The position numbers were made by a program, and so were the translations under genes. The notes under the pieces are model-generated. The model searched no databases, was not told the DNA's origin, and saw only the letters and a list, made by a program, of their open reading frames with translations. Below, piece after piece: positions 52,866 to 60,913 of a stretch of DNA of 64,000 nt. The stretch is from ZC4RG29 sp964521255 (lineage in GTDB: Bacteria; Bacteroidota; Bacteroidia; Cytophagales; Cyclobacteriaceae): the NCBI GenBank assembly GCA_964521255.1, contig CAZFRM010000015.1:81132-145131 (forward strand). The letters run 5' to 3'. Position 1 is the stretch's first letter. Every line of letters begins with the position of its first letter.

Positions 52866-52902
52866 ATAAAGTAAATCTGCAATTCTGGAAACAAATGGGA
52901 AC
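52866..52902 (-). promoter_or_regulatory. PepSY promoter of locus 2 with direct-repeat operator
   Basis: On the minus strand GTTCCCATTTGTTTCCAGAA has half-sites TTCCC and TTTCC 11 bp apart; TACTTTAT follows after 12 bases as a near -7 box. Confidence 0.65.
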
Positions 52903-52906
52903 GTTA

Positions 52907-53701
52907 TCAAGGTTCATAAATAATTCTGAAAAAAGAGCTGAAACTTTCGCCACTTTTGTTGATGGAAAAACCTGTTACAACTCCGATTGCAAGATTTTGA
53001 TTTAGCTTTAATTTTACCTGCGGACGAATGGTCATTTCAAATTTTGCCTTATTGATTTCTTTATTCAATTCAATACCGATAAAGTGTTTTGTTTGCGGAA
53101 TGGTGTAAAGAAATGAAGTATTGATTTGCCAATTAACTAAAGCAGGCTCTTTATAAAAGTCATGTTCAATCAACGGACAAGCATAAATCAAGGTATGAAA
53201 ATTTTCGCCCCAACGTTTAGCTGCAATAAAAAATGGATTGTAAACCGTGCCTGTAACGATATTATTTTTTCCGTAGTTTTTAAAATCAGTAAACTCAACT
53301 ATTTGTGTGTAACCGGCAGCTAATGTTGTTTTCAACTTGGTTGAAACAAAAAATGAATACTGTGTTGAAAGCCGCAAAGATTCCAATTTGTGGTTCGGAA
53401 TTTCAACATTGTCAGCAGTTCTTTTGAAGAAAGAAAAATCAGTTTCTATTTCAAACCCCAAACGGTTGATGGGTGCAAATTCGTACTCCGCTAAAATTAT
53501 ATGTTCGTTGTAATTTTTGATGTTGGTGAACCCTGTACCAACATTAAATTCCTTTTCGCCTTTTCTTGCACCCAAATCACGCACCAAATCAAAATAAAGT
53601 GGTTCAGCGTGCGAAACCTTGTCTGGTTTCTTGTCGATTTGTGCAATTCCGTTTGTAACGAAAGTAAAAATTACCGCAACTGAAAAATATGTTTTTATCA
53701 C
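52907..53701 (-). CDS. Outer-membrane beta-barrel-like protein of the two-component locus
   Basis: The product of 264 residues starts best at the GTG at 53701, giving a signal peptide (IKTYFSVAVIFTFVTNGIAQ). The upstream ATG at 53722 would lie at or before the predicted transcription start. The mature part opens HAEPLYFDLVRDLGARKGEKEFNVGTGF and goes on as alternating strands (EYEFAPINRLGFEIETDFSFF, LRLSTQYSFFVSTKLKTTLAAGY) ending in an aromatic strand, as outer-membrane barrels do. It is a target-type gene between the kinase and PepSY genes. Function is unknown. Confidence 0.75.
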   Translation of the reverse strand: MIKTYFSVAVIFTFVTNGIAQIDKKPDKVSHAEPLYFDLVRDLGARKGEKEFNVGTGFTNIKNYNEHIILAEYEFAPINRLGFEIETDFSFFKRTADNVEIPNHKLESLRLSTQYSFFVSTKLKTTLAAGYTQIVEFTDFKNYGKNNIVTGTVYNPFFIAAKRWGENFHTLIYACPLIEHDFYKEPALVNWQINTSFLYTIPQTKHFIGIELNKEINKAKFEMTIRPQVKLKLNQNLAIGVVTGFSINKSGESFSSFFRIIYEP

Positions 53702-53711
53702 ATTCACGATG

Positions 53712-53747
53712 CAAAGCAACAACGTGAAGTTGGAAACATTTGGGAAC
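53712..53747 (-). promoter_or_regulatory. Promoter of the outer-membrane gene with direct-repeat operator
   Basis: On the minus strand GTTCCCAAATGTTTCCAAC has the same TTCCC/TTTCC half-sites 11 bp apart; TTGCTTTG follows after 11 bases as a near -7 box. Confidence 0.65.
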
Positions 53748-53754
53748 GGAAAAG

Positions 53755-55035
53755 TTATTTGAAACGCAATTCAAAAGAATGAAGATTATTTTCAAAGTGA
53801 TACAAAACAGAAAAGTTGTATAAATCGCAAATAGCTTTTACGATTGCCAACCCAAGGCCTGTGCCGTTTGTGTTGTTTTCAGTTTTGTAAAAACGTGAAA
53901 ATATTTTCTGTTTATTAATCGGTGCGTTAATTCCTGTGTTGCTTACTCTGATTGCTTCTTCTGAAATTTCAACGTTTACAATTCCGTTGGAAATATTGTG
54001 AAAAATCGCATTTCTAAGCAAGTTTGAAACTACAACATTTGCAAGCGAAACGTCCATTTGTGTAGTTAGCTCGCTTGTTTCCGAAACAAAAATTTTTACG
54101 TTTTTAAATTCTGCGATTTCCTCCAAATCGTTCCCGCTTTGGTGAACAACTTCATTGAGCGAAACTGTTTGATTATCTAAAAACTGCTTATTTTCAATTT
54201 TAGTCAAAAGCAACAACGATTTATTTAAGCGAACCAAACGTTCAACAATGCTCATTATTTCGGCAATACTCTCGGCTTGTTTGTTTTGAAGATTTCCTTT
54301 TTCAATCAGCAATTCCAATTTATTGGTTGCTATTGCTAATGGTGTTTGCAACTCGTGCGAGGCATTGCCGATAAACTGTTTTTGCTGCTCATAAGTTTCA
54401 ATACTGTGTTGCAACAAAGTGATTACGGCATTTTGTAAGTCAGTAAACTCTTTGGTTTTGGTTTTTACTTCGGGTAAATTTTTACTACTGCCAAGTCGGT
54501 AATTTTTAAGTTGATTTAGGAAAGAGTAAAACGGTTTCCATAAACGTTTTAAAACAACATTGTTTATGATAATGATGCTTGCAATCAAAATAAGATATAA
54601 TGCAAGGACTTCTCGTAGTAATTCTTCAACTAAATCATCTTCTTCTACCATTGAATTTATAATACTCAATTCGTAGTAATGTCCGCTGTTTTCAAATGCA
54701 GTTGTGAGCATACGCACAGGTTCAAGTTCCGGGCTTTCATCGTCTGCGTCCTGCATATACATTAACGTATCAATGTAACGGTCTTTGACTGACAATGCCT
54801 GCGATTGCGTTATTTCACGAATGGTAAAAAATCCTTCGTCAAAATTATTTTTTTTGAGAACGGTTGAATCTTTTTGCGATTGGTAAACAATTTGCCGTTT
54901 GTAATTGTCCAATCCTTCGTCAACACTTTCTTTAATTTCATCAAGCATATTGAAATAGAAAACGACAGCCCATAAACCGACAATGACCAACAGCGAAACT
55001 GACAAATAAATTATGGATTTGTTGAGTAGTTTCAT
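53755..55035 (-). CDS. Sensor histidine kinase (locus 2)
   Basis: The 426-residue kinase has two transmembrane helices (residues 7-29 and about 140-162) around a periplasmic domain of 110 residues. The H-box is FIGNASHELQTPLAIATNKLE near residue 224, the N-box NLLRNAIFHN, and the G2 region FYKTENNTNGTGLGLAIVKAI. The G1 box, usually DxGxG, reads SNTGIN, so the aspartate that contacts adenine is replaced. It overlaps its response regulator by four bases. Locus 1 lacks the counterpart. Confidence 0.93.
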   Translation of the reverse strand: MKLLNKSIIYLSVSLLVIVGLWAVVFYFNMLDEIKESVDEGLDNYKRQIVYQSQKDSTVLKKNNFDEGFFTIREITQSQALSVKDRYIDTLMYMQDADDESPELEPVRMLTTAFENSGHYYELSIINSMVEEDDLVEELLREVLALYLILIASIIIINNVVLKRLWKPFYSFLNQLKNYRLGSSKNLPEVKTKTKEFTDLQNAVITLLQHSIETYEQQKQFIGNASHELQTPLAIATNKLELLIEKGNLQNKQAESIAEIMSIVERLVRLNKSLLLLTKIENKQFLDNQTVSLNEVVHQSGNDLEEIAEFKNVKIFVSETSELTTQMDVSLANVVVSNLLRNAIFHNISNGIVNVEISEEAIRVSNTGINAPINKQKIFSRFYKTENNTNGTGLGLAIVKAICDLYNFSVLYHFENNLHSFELRFK

Positions 55036-55709
55036 TTTTCTATTAGCTTGTATCCAATTCCGTAAACGGCTTCGATTTCAATTTCTGCATTGGCTGCTTG
55101 TAATTTTTTACGCAGATTTTTGATTTGATAATAAATGAAATCAAAATTATCGGCTTGGTCAATGTTGTCGCCCCAAACGTGTTCTGCTAAGGCGGTTTTC
55201 GTAACTAATCGGTTTTTGTTGAGCAAGAAATAATTCAAGATGTCAAACTCTTTTCTGTTTAGCGGAACGTTTTCTTGGGTCACAAAAAACGTCCGTTCTC
55301 TCAAGTCTAAAACAGTATTTGCAATTTCAATGGTGTTTTTTCCGTCTAATCTTTTTCTCCTCAACACAGCTTTCACCCTTGCATTGAGTTCGGCAATATG
55401 AAAAGGTTTTATCAAATAATCGTCAGCACCCAATTCAAGTCCTTTCAGTTTGTCATCAAGCGAATCTTTGGCAGAAATGATGATGACGTTATCTGATTTT
55501 CCTTGTCCTTTCAGTTGTTCCAATAGTTGAAGTCCGCTGCCGCCGGGCAACATAATGTCTAGCAAAATGCAGTCGTAGTCATAAACTTCAATTTTCTCGC
55601 TTGCAGAATAAAAGTCGTCTGCCATTTCAATCACAAAATGTTCTTTTGTAAGCGAAGCGGCAATCGTTTCTAACAATTCTTTTTCATCTTCAACAATCAG
55701 AATTTTCAT
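55032..55709 (-). CDS. OmpR-type response regulator (locus 2)
   Basis: The 225-residue regulator (ATG at 55709) has a receiver domain (MKILIVEDEKELLETI, phospho-acceptor in DCILLDIMLPGGSG, KPFHIAELNARVKAVLRR) and a complete winged-helix DNA-binding domain (NRKEFDILNYFLLNKNRLVTKTALAEHVWGDN, then QIKNLRKKLQAANAEIEIEAVYGIGYKLIEK). OmpR-family regulators bind direct repeats about 11 bp apart, which fits the half-sites found at the promoters in both loci. The longer frame to 55766 crosses the promoter and is rejected. Confidence 0.95.
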   Translation of the reverse strand: MKILIVEDEKELLETIAASLTKEHFVIEMADDFYSASEKIEVYDYDCILLDIMLPGGSGLQLLEQLKGQGKSDNVIIISAKDSLDDKLKGLELGADDYLIKPFHIAELNARVKAVLRRKRLDGKNTIEIANTVLDLRERTFFVTQENVPLNRKEFDILNYFLLNKNRLVTKTALAEHVWGDNIDQADNFDFIYYQIKNLRKKLQAANAEIEIEAVYGIGYKLIEK

Positions 55710-55714
55710 AACTA

Positions 55715-55751
55715 CAAAGTTAATTATTGAATTTGGGAAAGAGTTGGGAAT
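55715..55751 (-). promoter_or_regulatory. Regulator promoter of locus 2 with direct-repeat operator
   Basis: On the minus strand ATTCCCAACTCTTTCCCAAA has half-sites TTCCC and TTCCC 11 bp apart; after 12 bases TAACTTTG matches TAnnTTTG exactly. Confidence 0.72.
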
Positions 55752-56081
55752 AAATTTTTCTTGCAAAATTCAAGGTGATGGGTGGGCTTGGTTCGCTTAT
55801 CTTTAATTTTTTTCCTGTCGGTCATGTCGGGTTGCGTGTCGTCCTACCATTGGCTATAGCGTTTGTGTTCATGCAGTGCGGGAATAGGAGGGCTTAAAAA
55901 TGAATCCGCCAACTGGCAAAGAAATGTTAAGCCCGACCATCTCCGGTCTGTCCCACATTACCGAACTAAATTAAGAAATTGCTTTTAATGCCTACGCTGA
56001 ACCTCCGCATTGCATAAACATTTTGTTGAACTAAACCTTCGGTAGTTTGCTCAACATTCCCATTTGCGTCAGCAACATTCA
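55752..56081. other. Gene-free region between locus 2 and repeat copy B
   Basis: No protein is recognised. Fragments such as GGCTATAGCGTTTGTGTTC (55854-55872), CATGCAGTGCGGG (55872-55884) and GCATAAACATTTTGTTGAAC (56015-56034) look like worn spacers of the kind found between exchanged genes in Bacteroidota. Confidence 0.35.
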
Positions 56082-56226
56082 AGTCATTCTTCAATTTTAA
56101 TGCTCATCTGAAAATCAAAAAAATTATGATCTTTAAAAAGAATGACTACAACACATTGTGCAGCAGCCACCAGGGATACGGTTATTCCCTATTTGAAATT
56201 TTATCCTTACAATACGTGCCCTGTTT
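56082..56226. repeat. Two-hairpin repeat, copy B
   Basis: AGTCATTCTT (56082-56091) is mirrored by AAGAATGACT (56138-56147); then GCAGCAGCCACCAGGGATACGG and CAATACGTGCCCTG. The unit ends 16 bases from the amidase stop codon. Confidence 0.8.
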
Positions 56227-56241
56227 AATTAACATGCTGAT

Positions 56242-57786
56242 CTATTTTTTTAATGTTGGCTGTACTCTGTGCTTTGTTCCCTGCTCATACGAGTAAGCCA
56301 ATTTAATTAAAGTAGGTTCTGAATACATTCGACCCAAGAACTCTACTCCTGTAGGCAAGTTCCCGTCCATAAAACCCATTGGAATACTAAAAGCAGGCTG
56401 ACCTGTGTGCGGTGCAACAGCCCCGGTATTTTCACCGGTGTATTCCTCAATGATTGAGTCCATCCTGTAAGGTTTTACATTCCACGTTGGGTAAATAAGG
56501 GCATCCAATTGTAATCTATCCATATAGTCTTCGATAGCATTACGAAAGGCAACTCTTATATTATCAGTGTATGCATCCCGGCACTCGATTTCCGGATGCT
56601 CAGACCGTCCGATGTGATTGGTGACTAACTTCAATTGATCTGCTGTGAACGGTGATTTTGTACCAATCCTGATAATATCCTGGATTGTTTGCAGCGTGTC
56701 ATTTTTGACATACGTGGTCAGATAGTTTTCTATGTCGGATTTGAAATTTTCACACCATTGGTTTTTGCGCAGGATTGCAAAATCCGGAATCTTAATAGAA
56801 TCAATTATAACGGCACCCATCAACTTCATGTCCGCTATTGCCTTTTCAAATAAGCCCAATATTTCAGGATCAATTTCGGTCTCAATGATTTCCCGAAGAA
56901 CACCAATGCGAGCTCCTTTCAACCCATCGGCTTGAAGAAACTGAATATAATTATCAGGAGTTTTACCATCTGAATAACTCGTTAATGGATCCCCGCTATC
57001 AATCCCGGCTATAATTTCCAAAACACGTGTTGCATCTTCCACTGTTCTGCACATTGGCCCTGCCATATCATTTCTCAGGTCACATGGGATAATTCCTGAC
57101 CGGCTAACCAACCCCATTGTTGGTCTGAAACCTACCAACGCGCCATGAGACGAGGGTAATCGTATTGAACCTCCTGTATCTGTACCCAGACCAATAACAC
57201 CAAAATTAGCAGCAATAGAAGCGCCTGTTCCTCCGCTTGAACCTGCCGATGAGTACTCCCCATTATAGGCGTTTAAAGTAGCCCCGTTAGTAGAGCTAAA
57301 AGAGCCCCATGGAGTAAATGCCCATTCAGCCATGTTAGATTTAGCCAGAACGATGGCTCCTGCGTCTATTAATTTCGTTATAATGAAAGCATCTGTATCC
57401 GGTATAAAATTCTGAAGTGCCAATGCCCCAGCCGTAGTTCTTAGTCCTTTTGTGTGAATATTATCTTTAACGATGAGCGGAATACCGTGAAGTGGGCGCA
57501 AAAATTTTGTGCGTTGATATTCTTCATCCAATTCTTTTGCCCGCGAGAGTGCATTGGGATTTACTAAAGTTATGGAGTTGATTAGCGGATCAAATTGGTT
57601 TATGCGTTCTACATAAGCAGCTATCAATTCCTGGCTACTGAAGCGACCTTCCCTGAAAGCCGCGTGAATTTCAGCTACTGTCAATTCCCCCACATCGAAT
57701 GGTTTATAAGTTTTAGAAGACTGACACGCAATGCAAAGAAAAATCAATGAGAAGCAAGTAATTGTGGCCTCTAACTTTTCCATCAT
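56242..57786 (-). CDS. Amidase-signature lipoprotein
   Basis: The 514-residue enzyme belongs to the amidase signature family. The Ser-cisSer-Lys triad is visible: Lys in LIVKDNIHTKGLRTTAGA, Ser in SSAGSSGGTGASIAANFG and Ser in GTDTGGSIRLPSSHGALVGFRPT. A hydrophobic start and SLIFLCIAC before QSS give a lipobox, so it is likely an exported lipoprotein that cleaves extracellular amides. It stands alone between repeat copies B and C, so it may be one exchangeable unit. Confidence 0.92.
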   Translation of the reverse strand: MMEKLEATITCFSLIFLCIACQSSKTYKPFDVGELTVAEIHAAFREGRFSSQELIAAYVERINQFDPLINSITLVNPNALSRAKELDEEYQRTKFLRPLHGIPLIVKDNIHTKGLRTTAGALALQNFIPDTDAFIITKLIDAGAIVLAKSNMAEWAFTPWGSFSSTNGATLNAYNGEYSSAGSSGGTGASIAANFGVIGLGTDTGGSIRLPSSHGALVGFRPTMGLVSRSGIIPCDLRNDMAGPMCRTVEDATRVLEIIAGIDSGDPLTSYSDGKTPDNYIQFLQADGLKGARIGVLREIIETEIDPEILGLFEKAIADMKLMGAVIIDSIKIPDFAILRKNQWCENFKSDIENYLTTYVKNDTLQTIQDIIRIGTKSPFTADQLKLVTNHIGRSEHPEIECRDAYTDNIRVAFRNAIEDYMDRLQLDALIYPTWNVKPYRMDSIIEEYTGENTGAVAPHTGQPAFSIPMGFMDGNLPTGVEFLGRMYSEPTLIKLAYSYEQGTKHRVQPTLKK

Positions 57787-57878
57787 CTATTATTTAGATT
57801 AAGAAGTTTTCATTAGTCCTTTATTGTTGGCTGATCTTTGTCGGGTTTTGAACGCACTGGCGGCGTAACATTCAAGGT

Positions 57879-58101
57879 AATCATTATTCAATTTTGATGC
57901 TCATTTGAAAATCAAAAATTATGAGCTTTAAAAAGAATGACTACCACGCATTGGTGCAGCAGGCCTGTGACGCTGTGCAGTAAAAAGCAAAACAGAAAAG
58001 CTTCTGATCATTATATACAGCCACCAGGGAGATAGTTATTCCGTATTTAAAAATTCTGCTCCCTCCAATCAATACGTGCCTGTTCTTCGTATTGCAGTAT
58101 T
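57879..58101. repeat. Two-hairpin repeat, copy C, with 58-bp extra segment
   Basis: AATCATTATT (57879-57888) and AAGAATGACT (57933-57942) form the first hairpin. Compared with A and B, about 58 extra bases lie between GCAGCAG and CCACCAGGGA, bounded by CAG on both sides. CAATACGTGCCTGTTC with CGTATTG closes the unit three bases from the GNAT stop codon. Confidence 0.8.
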
Positions 58102-58103
58102 TT

Positions 58104-58599
58104 TTAGTCAAATAGCTCTTTTAGTGTTTTGGTTGCAATAAACATTTTTTCACTGTCCGGAAGTTTTATAAAGTCATACTTTTCATAAAACAGTTCAGCT
58201 TCTTCGTCTATTGGGTCAACAACAACCGCAAATGAGCCTATTTCTTTCGATATTTCATAACTTCTTTTCAAAGCGTCTATTAATAAGATTTTTCCAAATC
58301 CCTTTCCTTGACAGTTTTTATCAATCGCTAATCTCCCAAGTAGTGTTGTCGGAACGGAAACATAGGATTTAGGAAGCCTCTTTTTAATTTGCTCAGGAAA
58401 ACTACTGAGTGGAATGCTATTGTTAGATAATGTGTAGTGTCCTTGAATGTTATTTGTTTCTTTTTCTACTAATACAAAACAAGCAGCTAATTTTCTTTTT
58501 ATGTCTTGTCCGGCTTGATTTTTCAGATAGTTGTTTAATAAACTCTTTCTCACAGTCAAAATCGTTTCGATTGTGTTTTTTGCCTAACAGTTCAATCAT
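58104..58599 (-). pseudogene. TacT-like GNAT toxin, frameshifted near the N-terminus
   Basis: The main frame (to 58559) encodes LLNNYLKNQAGQDIKRKLAACFVLVEKE, then the acetyl-CoA loop LAIDKNCQGKGFGKILLIDALKR and a C-terminal FYEKYDFIKLPDSEKMFIATKTL, as in GNAT toxins paired with DUF1778 antitoxins. The usual start (MIELLGKKHNRNDFDCEKE, from the ATG at 58599) is in another frame. One extra T in the TTT near 58541 explains this. The gene is probably inactive, unless this is a sequencing error or a TTG start within the main frame is used. Confidence 0.8.
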
Positions 58600-58603
58600 T
58601 ATT

Positions 58604-58894
58604 CTATTTCGAGTTTGAGACAAAAGCATTATAATCATCCAAAGCCTTTTTCAATGCTTTAGATGGTTTGTTAGGTTTTGTTATCGCATTGAAAAAGATT
58701 TGACTATCTTTTTCAGAGGCAATAATTTGTTCTTTCTCTTTGATTATTGCTTTTGCTTTTTCTTGAACCGTAAGAATGATGAAGTCGGTTAAGTTTCTGT
58801 ACCCACCTAAATATGCAGCTCTCTCAAAGAATTGTTTTTGTTCTTTTGGAAGTCGTGCGTCAAATCTCGATTGTTCTTTAATTGTTGCACTCAT
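58604..58894 (-). CDS. DUF1778 antitoxin
   Basis: The 96-residue antitoxin is a ribbon-helix-helix DUF1778 protein: RFDARLPKEQKQFFERAAYLGGYRNLTDFIILTVQEKAKAIIKEKEQII, followed by a C-terminal toxin-binding tail (SKALKKALDDYNAFVSNSK). It lies four bases before the ATG of the GNAT toxin. Such pairs acetylate charged tRNA and repress themselves. Confidence 0.93.
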   Translation of the reverse strand: MSATIKEQSRFDARLPKEQKQFFERAAYLGGYRNLTDFIILTVQEKAKAIIKEKEQIIASEKDSQIFFNAITKPNKPSKALKKALDDYNAFVSNSK

Positions 58895-59044
58895 AGTTTC
58901 AAAATATTTTACAAAAACGGATAAATTCCGTACACGTCACAAAAATGTACGTCGTATTTCAGTACGAAGTTTCGGGTGTAATATTACGTAATACGTGTAA
59001 TAAATCGTTTTTCACGTCACTATGATTTTATTGCATTATTTGGT

Positions 59045-60499
59045 TTATAAAAGAGAATCGTTCACTTTGGTAAAATCTTCCTGGCTGTCTGCAAGAACCA
59101 TTAAAACATCTTTTGCTTCTATCGCTGTTGAACCGCCCGGACGGATATATACTCCGTTTCTTTTAATCATTACGATAAAGGCAGATTTTGGAAAATTCAA
59201 ATCAACAATTCTTTTGTTTACAGCGTGAAAATCGGGCAAAATTTCAAATTCCTGTAAAGATGATTTTGGAAGGTCTAAAATGAGTTTTTCAATTTCTGAA
59301 ATTGGTTTTACTCTTTCAGGTAAGGCTACGTTCAACCATTTTGCTACAATTGATAAAGTTGTACCTTGAATGAGCACCGAAGTAACTGAAATAAAGAATA
59401 CGATATTGAAAATCATATTTGCTTTTTCAATTCCTGCCAAAAGTGGGTAAGTAGCAAATACAATTGGAACTGCACCACGCAAGCCCACCCACGAAATGTA
59501 AACCCGCCTTCTTAATTTCATTTTGAAAAATATCAAACTAAGAAAAACACTTACAGGTCGAGCCACAACAATCAGGAATAATGAAATGAGCATACCAATA
59601 CCCACATAAGGAAAGACTTGTGAAGGGAAAACAAGTAGACCCAAAGTAAGGAACAAAACAATTTGCATCAACCAAGCCAGGCCGTCAAACATTTTGAGAA
59701 TGGTTTTCTTGTGTATGAGGTCTTGATTGCCCAAATAAACCGCACAAATATAAATAGCCAGAAACCCATTACCATCGACAAAGTCAGTGGCAGAAAATGT
59801 AATAAACATCAGGGCGATAACTAAAACAGGATAAAGTCCTTCAAAATCAAGTTTGATTTTATTAATGATGAATTTGCTAAGTCTGCCAAAAGCAAGACCT
59901 GCAATACCGCCCAAAATCATTTGTTGGAAAAACAACGGAATAATAGAAGCTAAACTTTGGTCCTGGTTAATTACCAGGGTCAGGAATGCAATAGTAAGCA
60001 CATACGCCATTGGGTCGTTACTTCCGCTTTCCAATTCTAAAGTTGGTCGCAGATTAGTTTTCAATGCAAGACTTTTTGAGCGTAGAATGGAAAATACAGC
60101 TGCTGCATCTGTTGATGAAACGATTGAACCCAATAACATACCTTCGTAAATGGTAAAGTCAGTCACGTACCAAACGAAAATTCCAAGTGAAAGGGCTGTC
60201 AATAGAACACCTAAAGTTGATAAAACAAGTCCTTCACGAAGTATTGGTTTTACAGATGTCCAATTGGTGTCAAGCCCACCTGAAAACAAAATGAAGTTTA
60301 ACGAAACAACACCAATGAATTGAGCAATTGTGGGGTTGTTGAAATGAATACCAATGCCGTCAGAACCTGCCAACATTCCGATTGCTAAAAAGAGTAATAA
60401 AGTCGGAACGCCAAATTTATAAGATGTCTTACCTACAATAATGCTTACAAAAAGTAATAGAGAGCCAATTAATACTATATTTTCTATCGCTAAATTCAT
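59045..60499 (-). CDS. K+/H+ antiporter, CPA1 family (CvrA/NhaP2 type)
   Basis: The 484-residue protein has 12-13 membrane helices and the CPA core: IGMLAGSDGIGI, FSGGLDTNW, GSIVSSTDAAAVFSILRS (with the essential DA pair), ELESGSNDPMAYVLT (with the essential ND) and VGLRGAVPIVFATYPL. A C-terminal TrkA-C-like domain (FPKSAFIVMIKRNGVYIRPGGSTAIEAKDVLMVLA) marks the CvrA/NhaP2 group, which exports potassium or ammonium in exchange for protons. It stands alone. Confidence 0.93.
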   Translation of the reverse strand: MNLAIENIVLIGSLLLFVSIIVGKTSYKFGVPTLLLFLAIGMLAGSDGIGIHFNNPTIAQFIGVVSLNFILFSGGLDTNWTSVKPILREGLVLSTLGVLLTALSLGIFVWYVTDFTIYEGMLLGSIVSSTDAAAVFSILRSKSLALKTNLRPTLELESGSNDPMAYVLTIAFLTLVINQDQSLASIIPLFFQQMILGGIAGLAFGRLSKFIINKIKLDFEGLYPVLVIALMFITFSATDFVDGNGFLAIYICAVYLGNQDLIHKKTILKMFDGLAWLMQIVLFLTLGLLVFPSQVFPYVGIGMLISLFLIVVARPVSVFLSLIFFKMKLRRRVYISWVGLRGAVPIVFATYPLLAGIEKANMIFNIVFFISVTSVLIQGTTLSIVAKWLNVALPERVKPISEIEKLILDLPKSSLQEFEILPDFHAVNKRIVDLNFPKSAFIVMIKRNGVYIRPGGSTAIEAKDVLMVLADSQEDFTKVNDSLL

Positions 60500-60563
60500 T
60501 CTTTTTATCTCTTATTTCAGTTTGCACAAAGTTACTTTTTATAGTTTGTTAAGTTGTCAAATA

Positions 60564-60710
60564 GTGTCGTGTCAACAATAAAGTTTCATGTCTCTTACGC
60601 AGCCCTAACCCCGCTAGCTAGCGGGGCATTCCTGCGCGCTGTTTCCCCGCCAGCTGGCGGGGCTAGGGGCAAGCGATGGATGAACCGTCAACTCAAATAT
60701 GACACGACAC
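60564..60710. mobile_element. TA-flanked MITE, copy 3 (best preserved)
   Basis: The 147-bp element has perfect 11-bp ends GTGTCGTGTCA (60564-60574) and TGACACGACAC (60700-60710), flanked by TA at 60562-60563 and 60711-60712. Two GC-rich hairpins (CCCCGCTAGCTAGCGGGG and CCCCGCCAGCTGGCGGGG) are inside. No ORF of its own. Confidence 0.85.
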
Positions 60711-60913
60711 TAGTCATGTTGTTTTTCTGTCTTATCGAACCGAAAATGGTCAGTTCACCGGCGATGAACTCAACTCCTGTCGCTATCGGCTTTGCGTGCA
60801 TGATCAAAAATCAGCTAATTCAAACAAGCCGTCTACGGGCTGCGAACATTCAAACAAAAGACAGCAAAATGAAAAAATTGTAAGCAGCTTTTACGTTCAT
60901 TCTGTTTTTAATT
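60711..60913. other. Gene-free region between MITE copy 3 and arr
   Basis: The 203 bases have no credible gene. A 60-109 codon frame crosses the MITE and is spurious. Confidence 0.5.
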
